A model generated the notes under the pieces. It saw nothing but the letters and a program-made list of their open reading frames with translations, made no database searches and was not told the origin of the DNA. Positions 41,264 through 46,256 of a stretch of 46,256 nucleotides of DNA are shown here, one piece after another. Origin of the DNA: a bacterium (lineage in GTDB: Bacteria; Armatimonadota; UBA5829); assembly GCA_021373255.1 (NCBI GenBank), contig JAJFTD010000198.1:1-46256 (forward strand). Reading direction: 5' to 3'. Within the stretch, counting starts at the first letter, position 1; each line of letters opens with the position of its first letter. The translations under genes and the position numbers were made by a program.

Positions 41264-41330
41264 GGGCGAAGCACTTGCGTTTAGGATTACAGCAAACACA
41301 GCAATCGTAGGGCAAGTACTTCGCCCCTAC
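41264..41330. repeat. REP-like palindromic unit next to the GT4 stop codon
   Basis: GGGCGAAGCACTTGC (41264-41278) is complementary to GCAAGTACTTCGCCC (41312-41326) at 14 of 15 positions. The right arm is also part of a tighter palindrome, GTAGGGC-AAGT and ACTT-CGCCCCTAC (41307-41330), that ends on the GT4 stop codon. It lies between two operon genes and might lower transcription past it or protect the mRNA end. Confidence 0.65.
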
Positions 41331-42448
41331 AGCATGTGCTCACCAACTAGACGTGGCGGGATTAATTGATCTAGCGCTGCCTCGTTTCCTAAAAGGTAGC
41401 TATAAGCCGATAAATAAGCATCCGCCATTCGGCGGGAGCCGTATAACAGGGCTCTTGTGCGCGCACGGGCTGCAAGGGTGGCGCGTTTGGCCGGGTCATC
41501 TGCCAATAAGTTGATGGTGTGGGCCAGGGCATCGGTGTCATCGGGTGGGACGAACAGCGCCGTGTCACCCCACACCTCCCGTAAGCTGTCGATGTCACCC
41601 AATACCAGCGCGCACTCGGACAGGGCGGCTTCCAGCACAGATAGCCCGAAAGGCTCGTAGCGCGCGGGAAGAGCGTATATACCTGCGCGGGAGTACCAGT
41701 ATGGCATCACCTGCGGGGCTAGCCTGCCAAGAAAAGTTGCGCCGCTGTGTTCTGATGTGCCACCGTCGGGATGCTCTTCCTCACCAGCCACATACAGCGG
41801 CCACTTGAGCGCAGGCGCGGCTTTTTCCAGGGCTGCAATGTTCTTCGCCTCATCCCACACTCGACCAGCCGTGAAGATGAACGGTTCTTTGCCCTGGTTT
41901 CTGAAGCCCGACGGTTCACGCCCGTTCGCGATTACAGCAGAATGCTGGAATGGGCCGTAGTGATGGTCCAGAGATGCGAGCATAGCATGCGTGGGAGCCA
42001 AAACCAGCGGCACTGAGGCTAAGCCGTTAGAAACTTCTTTCCGATAACTATCCCATTCCTGTGGAGCATCCTCCCCCTTCACCGCGCGCCACCACGACAG
42101 CACGCAGGAGTGCCCGACTATGAGCACAGGCGCATGCCATGGGAATGCGCCATGAGCGTAGCCATTAAGGTGGACCACATCGGGTTGGGTGCTCTTTTCC
42201 ACACGCAGAAGCCATTCTCCGGCGGCATGAACCTCGTCCCATGGGTCCTCCATCCACTCCAGCTTATAGTTGCTTTCGTAAACAATAACCCTGCGGAGAC
42301 CTTTCACTTCTTCGCGCTGTTCGGGACGGAGGGGTGCGCCCATGGTTGCCAGAACCACGTCCACATCCAGATTTTCCAGAGCGCGAGCCAGCTCTACTGA
42401 GTATGTCCAGACACCCCCTACGGTGTCGGCGGTCATCATTACTCTCAT
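41327..42448 (-). CDS. Family 4 glycosyltransferase (GT-B)
   Basis: A 373-residue retaining glycosyltransferase. The N-terminal glycine loop is TADTVGGVWTYSVELARAL. The C-terminal donor domain has GRVWDEAKNIAALEKA, and YALPARYEPFGLSVLEAALSECALVLGDI contains the EX7E motif of GT4 (Glu of YEPFG and of LEAA). It transfers a sugar from a nucleotide donor, unlike the divergent CgeB copies that follow. Its start overlaps the dehydrogenase stop (ATGA), so the genes are coupled. Confidence 0.91.
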   Translation of the reverse strand: MRVMMTADTVGGVWTYSVELARALENLDVDVVLATMGAPLRPEQREEVKGLRRVIVYESNYKLEWMEDPWDEVHAAGEWLLRVEKSTQPDVVHLNGYAHGAFPWHAPVLIVGHSCVLSWWRAVKGEDAPQEWDSYRKEVSNGLASVPLVLAPTHAMLASLDHHYGPFQHSAVIANGREPSGFRNQGKEPFIFTAGRVWDEAKNIAALEKAAPALKWPLYVAGEEEHPDGGTSEHSGATFLGRLAPQVMPYWYSRAGIYALPARYEPFGLSVLEAALSECALVLGDIDSLREVWGDTALFVPPDDTDALAHTINLLADDPAKRATLAARARTRALLYGSRRMADAYLSAYSYLLGNEAALDQLIPPRLVGEHML

Positions 42449-43437
42449 GACGGCTGGAATGTGATCAAGGCCTTGATGAACCCATCAGGGCGGTCTCGCG
42501 TGTCATTCAAGGCATCTGCGAGACTTTCGAGGGGGTAACGGTGCGTATAGAGCGGCGTTGGGTCAAGAATCCCATCTATCACAGCGTCCACCGCCGCGCG
42601 CATGCCGTTTATATAAACACTGTTCTCTCTTTCGTGGGCATTGATCACGTCCAACCCTCTCCAGTTCCAGAGCTGCATATTCACTTGTCTTGCTCCGTCC
42701 TGATGATAACCCGCGACCACCAGCGTCCCACGCACTTTAGTTAGCTCAGCAGAAAGGTCCAACGGCCACTGCTGCCCAACGGCTTCTATCACGCAGTCAC
42801 AAAACTCACCATCAGTCAGGTTCTTTACCTGCTCGATGATCTGCCAATGGTCGAGCATGGGTATGGTCTCGGCCGCGCCCATCCACCTGGCTACCTGAAG
42901 CGAAAAATCTCTTCGCGATATGGCAATGACTTCCGCCTGCATCCTACTTGCCATATTGGTCAGCATTGCCCCTAGAAAACCTATACCGACTATCGCGACC
43001 CTCTGGCCTGGCTGAATACCACTGCGGCGAAATATGTTCATCGCGCAGCCTAACGGCTCGCCAGGAAATGGCATTAATGAATCAATCCAATCCAGTTCCA
43101 CCACTGAGTCTACAGACGCCACATCATACTCGGCATAAGCATGGCTGGAGAGCATTGCTACCCGATCGCCTACATTGAAATTGCTCACGCCTGAGCCGAC
43201 GGCATCAATTATCCCCCAACCCTCATGCCCCAGTGCACCGGGCTCCATTGGGTAGTTGAACCACTCTCTTCCCTCCCATGGGGGCAGGTTGGACGCACAT
43301 ACGCCGCAGCCCTCCATACGCACCCTTACTTCGTTTGGCCCCGGTTGTGGAATCGGCACTTGTTCGATGATCACCCGACCAGGCTCAACCACCACTGCCG
43401 CGTTCATCATGTTGTCTGAGGCACTTGAGTTTTGCAT
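42445..43437 (-). CDS. Zinc-type dehydrogenase (MDR), paralogue 2
   Basis: A 330-residue medium-chain dehydrogenase. EGCGVCASNLPPWEG and GALGHEGWGIIDAVG hold catalytic zinc Cys, His and Glu. The four-cysteine structural zinc loop is absent. The cofactor fold shows VAIVGIGFLGAMLTNMASRM. The end PDGFIKALI resembles that of paralogue 1 (ADYIKGVFKF). In this operon it may oxidise a nucleotide-linked or free sugar. Its start overlaps the upstream fusion gene by 31 bp; the internal Met-Met (residues 10-11) is a possible later start. Confidence 0.87.
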   Translation of the reverse strand: MQNSSASDNMMNAAVVVEPGRVIIEQVPIPQPGPNEVRVRMEGCGVCASNLPPWEGREWFNYPMEPGALGHEGWGIIDAVGSGVSNFNVGDRVAMLSSHAYAEYDVASVDSVVELDWIDSLMPFPGEPLGCAMNIFRRSGIQPGQRVAIVGIGFLGAMLTNMASRMQAEVIAISRRDFSLQVARWMGAAETIPMLDHWQIIEQVKNLTDGEFCDCVIEAVGQQWPLDLSAELTKVRGTLVVAGYHQDGARQVNMQLWNWRGLDVINAHERENSVYINGMRAAVDAVIDGILDPTPLYTHRYPLESLADALNDTRDRPDGFIKALITFQPS

Positions 43438-45500
43438 TCACCGCTCCTGTCAGTGGAATACTTCGCCCTGGGGGTCATCCCTCGTGATTCCAACAACCAA
43501 TCGCCAAGTCTCGCTACGCCATCATAGACACCTACAAGTGGAGTCCAACCCGTGGCTTGATTGAATTTCCTGGTATCGGAGACATAATACCGCTGGTCTG
43601 CAAGCCGCCAATCCTCGAATTGGATGTGCAGCCGCCGGTTGTAGAAATCGTTAATCATCTCGACCAGCTCAAGCAGGCTGATGGTGCTCCCCGGCCCACC
43701 GCCAATGTTGAATGCGTTGCCTGATAAGCTGTCGATGTTCTCCCTGGCTAGTAGGAATGCATTTACGAGATCATCCACGAAGAGAATATCGCGAACCTGC
43801 ATCCCGTCGCCGTAGAGCGTGATTGGCTTGTCCTCAATCGCACTGATCAGGAAGTGCGCCACCCACCCCTGGTCCTCCGTACCAAGCTGATGCGGACCAT
43901 ATATGCAGCTCATTCTGAACACGGCTGTTTTGAGGCCGAATGTACGGCTGTAGTCCAATACATATTGGTCCGCTGAACCCTTTGAGCACCCATAAGGACT
44001 ATGGAACTCCACCGGGCACTGTTCGCCGATACCGTTCATGAGTGTTTGGGAGTCATGGGGTTCGTATCTGTCACCTCGTCTCACCAGCGGAAACTGCTCC
44101 AGCGCGCCATATACTTTATTGGTGGATGTGAAGATAACAGGCGGCGGGTTTTCAAGCGTCCTTATTGCTTCAAGCAAGTTCAGCGTCCCGTGCGCGTTTA
44201 CTTCAAAATCATCTATAGGCGAGACCAGACTTGTGGTAACTGCCACCTGGGCGGCGAAATGGAACACCGACTCAACCCCCGCTACGGCATTTTTCAATGC
44301 GTGTAGATCACGAACATCCGCCACTCTTACATCCACATTGCCGGGGTAGTTATCACACAGCCAGCGCACATTTCGCTCTACCCCAGGGCGAGAAAGGTTA
44401 TCTAGAAGTACTACTCTCTTGCTTGAATCTAGCATGCGGCGGGCGAGATTGGTGCCTATAAACCCGGCTCCACCGGTGATCAATACCGTGGGCTTGGGAT
44501 CTTTCACCCGCGTTGCCGTTCGGCCAAGTTCGGCAATACGCTTCATATCTTTGATACCACCGTTCCCCCAGATGCGATAGAGCAGCTTCGGAGAGTCGTC
44601 CACGCGCTTCAGTCCGAAGTGATATTCACGCTCATCCAGGTGAAATCCATCAACAGTAGGCAGTTCCGGGCGCAGATCGCTCGCGGCGTACCAATACACC
44701 CGATCAACCGGAGCGTGCACAACGTCCAGAAACTCACACAACTGCCTATGCTCATCGTGCCGCCAGGTCGAGAACCCGGCTTCCGTGATCCAAGTCTCAG
44801 CCTTTGAAGAGTGTTTTTCCAGCACCCCCCGGACCTTTTCAACTTGATCGTCCCACCCGAACCAGGGGTAATCGAACGTATCCGGGAAGCCATGAATGCC
44901 GAAAGCGTCGATATAACGCCCCACCCCACGTGAGAATATCATCTCCAACCAGCTCGGGTCTACGGGACTCATGCCGCCAAGTGCGGTTTTCTTCCCACGC
45001 TGCTTCGCCCAATACGCGGCTCCTCCAACCATCCGGCAGAACACCATCCAGTCCTGGTCGAGAGTGTAGTCCCACTCGCGTACGTTGTTAGGCTCGTTCC
45101 ACAGCTCCACCCACTCGAAATGCTCACCGAATTCAGTGATCATCACATCCAAGAAGTCTGCATATGCCCTGGGATCCCTGGGGGGCGAAGACATCTTGGG
45201 AGATATCCCCAACGAGGTCGGCGTGTAAAGGAAGCAAGGGAGTATTGTAATACTTTCCGCCAGTTTCTTGAACAGCCAGCGATACCACTCCGGCCCCTCA
45301 GGGGTGTGCCAATCCGCCCAGGAGATGCCCGTGCGCAGGTGCTCCACCCGCAGCGCCTTAAGGTCGGCAAGCACACGCTCGACTCGATCGTGCTCTCCCG
45401 GTCTGAACCACTCGACAACACCCACCACCGGGACTACTTTGCCCTGTGTGCGCCTTTTCACGCCGCCCGGCGGCTTGTGGCTATTATTGTTGCCATTCAT
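43407..45500 (-). CDS. Fusion of a GH39/GH5-like glycosidase domain to a nucleotide-sugar epimerase
   Basis: A 697-residue two-domain protein. Residues about 20-320 form a TIM-barrel glycosidase-like domain: VELWNEPNNVREWD near 134 gives an acid/base Glu, ETWITEAGFSTWRH near 238 the nucleophile Glu, both intact. Residues about 335-680 form an extended SDR: VLITGGAGFIGTNLARRM, STNKVYGA, YGCSKGSADQYVLDY, SCIYGPHQLG, close to CDP-paratose 2-epimerases/UDP-glucose 4-epimerases (DNLSRPGVERNVRWL). The join has no stop or frameshift. A glycosidase fused to a sugar epimerase in a biosynthetic operon is unusual. The barrel may bind or trim a glycan rather than degrade it. Confidence 0.9.
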   Translation of the reverse strand: MNGNNNSHKPPGGVKRRTQGKVVPVVGVVEWFRPGEHDRVERVLADLKALRVEHLRTGISWADWHTPEGPEWYRWLFKKLAESITILPCFLYTPTSLGISPKMSSPPRDPRAYADFLDVMITEFGEHFEWVELWNEPNNVREWDYTLDQDWMVFCRMVGGAAYWAKQRGKKTALGGMSPVDPSWLEMIFSRGVGRYIDAFGIHGFPDTFDYPWFGWDDQVEKVRGVLEKHSSKAETWITEAGFSTWRHDEHRQLCEFLDVVHAPVDRVYWYAASDLRPELPTVDGFHLDEREYHFGLKRVDDSPKLLYRIWGNGGIKDMKRIAELGRTATRVKDPKPTVLITGGAGFIGTNLARRMLDSSKRVVLLDNLSRPGVERNVRWLCDNYPGNVDVRVADVRDLHALKNAVAGVESVFHFAAQVAVTTSLVSPIDDFEVNAHGTLNLLEAIRTLENPPPVIFTSTNKVYGALEQFPLVRRGDRYEPHDSQTLMNGIGEQCPVEFHSPYGCSKGSADQYVLDYSRTFGLKTAVFRMSCIYGPHQLGTEDQGWVAHFLISAIEDKPITLYGDGMQVRDILFVDDLVNAFLLARENIDSLSGNAFNIGGGPGSTISLLELVEMINDFYNRRLHIQFEDWRLADQRYYVSDTRKFNQATGWTPLVGVYDGVARLGDWLLESRGMTPRAKYSTDRSGECKTQVPQTT

Positions 45501-46256
45501 ACAGTAAGTCTCCGCGCGGCGAGTTCGGCGTTAGCTTCAGCCAGTCGATCCACCGCCACCTGGCCGTCCAGCCATTCCACCAACTCACCCAGACCATCAT
45601 TCAACGATACTTCAGGCTCGTAGCCCAGCATCCAACGTGCCTTGGATATGTCAGCGAAGCAGTGCCTTATATCGCCCACCCTGTATTTGCCGGTAATTTC
45701 AGGCTCGATATCACTTCGGCCAAGCGCATCTGCCACACTCTCGGCTACTTGTGCAATTGTGTAACACTCACCACTGCCGATGTTGAACACCTCTCCGGCC
45801 GCTTCGGGAGTCTCTAGTGCCAGCCTGCATGCGCGAGCCACGTCCCGCACACTCACGAAATCCCGCTGCTGGTAACCGTCTTCGTAGATCAACGGGGGAT
45901 TGTCGTTCATTAACCGTGAAGCGAAGATCGCAAGCACACCGGTATAGGGGTTTGACAGCGCCTGCCTGGTGCCAAATACATTGAAGAACCGCAGGGCCAC
46001 AGTCTCGATGCCATACGCCCGGCCAACAACAAGACACATACGCTCCTGATCATACTTCGACAACGCATACACAGAAGCGAGCACTGGAGTTTTCCATTCA
46101 GGCGTTGCGAGGGGGGTTAAAACATTTCCATCTCCGTCCCTTATCTCCCACTGTCCCAGCTTCAATTGCTCTGCAGTGCGTTCAACGCCGGTAGCTTCCC
46201 TGCCGTCAGAGGTAACGTAAAGTCCTTCACCATATACACTCATACTCGAAGCTACC
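45497..46256 (-). CDS. NAD-dependent epimerase/dehydratase, 3' part
   Basis: The gene enters from beyond the right edge; about 252 codons are seen. The visible part starts at the strand before the catalytic site (VASSMSVYGEG), then YALSKYDQERM carries the Tyr and Lys. ALRFFNVFGTRQALSNPYTGVLAIFASRL and QQRDFVSVRDVARAC are typical of UDP-glucose 4-epimerase-like extended SDRs. The N-terminal GxxGxxG motif is outside the window. It ends 4 bp inside the next gene (ATGA-type overlap), so the operon continues upstream. Confidence 0.9.
   Translation of the reverse strand, partial: VASSMSVYGEGLYVTSDGREATGVERTAEQLKLGQWEIRDGDGNVLTPLATPEWKTPVLASVYALSKYDQERMCLVVGRAYGIETVALRFFNVFGTRQALSNPYTGVLAIFASRLMNDNPPLIYEDGYQQRDFVSVRDVARACRLALETPEAAGEVFNIGSGECYTIAQVAESVADALGRSDIEPEITGKYRVGDIRHCFADISKARWMLGYEPEVSLNDGLGELVEWLDGQVAVDRLAEANAELAARRLTV

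Overview
The window is about 46 kb of bacterial chromosome with moderate GC and compact gene order. The mix of genes points to a saprophytic, carbohydrate-degrading bacterium: YchF, MutS2, HolA and RNase P RNA, three uroporphyrinogen-decarboxylase (URO-D) family paralogues, three large glycosidases (GH31, GH2, GH42), a PEP-CTERM protein and CgeB-type glycosyltransferases. It would fit Armatimonadota or a relative of the Planctomycetes/Verrucomicrobia/Chloroflexota. This placement is inference from gene content only; no ribosomal marker is present. No phage, insertion sequence with a transposase, or CRISPR array was seen.

Layout. (1) 1-4342: start of a zinc-ribbon gene, ychF, and a divergent GH31 alpha-glycosidase. 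(2) 4477-7054: a two-gene cassette of unknown function, a SAP-like protein and a zinc-ribbon/metallophosphoesterase protein, with its own promoter. (3) 7310-13083: a ring-cleaving-dioxygenase-like gene with an esterase, holA, a DUF362 ferredoxin-like protein, a PfkB sugar-phosphate kinase and two TatA-like genes. (4) 13412-20375: a small orphan protein, URO-D genes with an Fe-S aldo/keto reductase, and mutS2. (5) 20523-24205: osmC, a CPBP protease and a decayed molybdenum-cofactor locus (nitrate reductase fragment, truncated MOT1 transporter, broken moeA, internally shortened moaA). (6) 24276-29978: GH2 beta-mannosidase, an SDR dehydrogenase and a large alpha/alpha-barrel-like protein. (7) 30146-32341: tRNA-Pro(GGG) and rnpB, with two single-gene units (a lipoprotein and a PEP-CTERM protein) bounded by copies of the tRNA 3' end. 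(8) 32416-36930: GH42 with a dehydrogenase, a MITE-like element, and a third URO-D. (9) 37092-46256: a minus-strand glycan operon of eight genes (two epimerase genes, one fused to a glycosidase; a dehydrogenase; a GT4; three tandem CgeB-like glycosyltransferases; a methyltransferase). It runs off the right end.

How the genes work together. The GH31, GH2 and GH42 enzymes lack visible signal peptides and probably hydrolyse imported oligosaccharides. PfkB would phosphorylate a released sugar, and the dehydrogenases and SDRs would oxidise or isomerise others. The right-hand operon looks anabolic: nucleotide-sugar epimerases make the donor, four glycosyltransferases assemble a short glycan, and the methyltransferase caps or modifies it.

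Most unusual signals. Two intergenic loci 36.8 kb apart each carry the same hairpin doublet with identical ACA loops and compensatory stem changes. A 55-nt almost fully paired hairpin RNA sits exactly at the predicted start of transcription of the PEP-CTERM gene. tRNA-end repeats bound two gene units. A 330-bp element has 40-bp inverted ends. Four genes have good sigma70-type promoters ending 6-8 nt before the start codon, which implies leaderless mRNAs. The two-gene phosphoesterase cassette and the glycosidase-epimerase glycan operon are the best candidates for undescribed protein systems.
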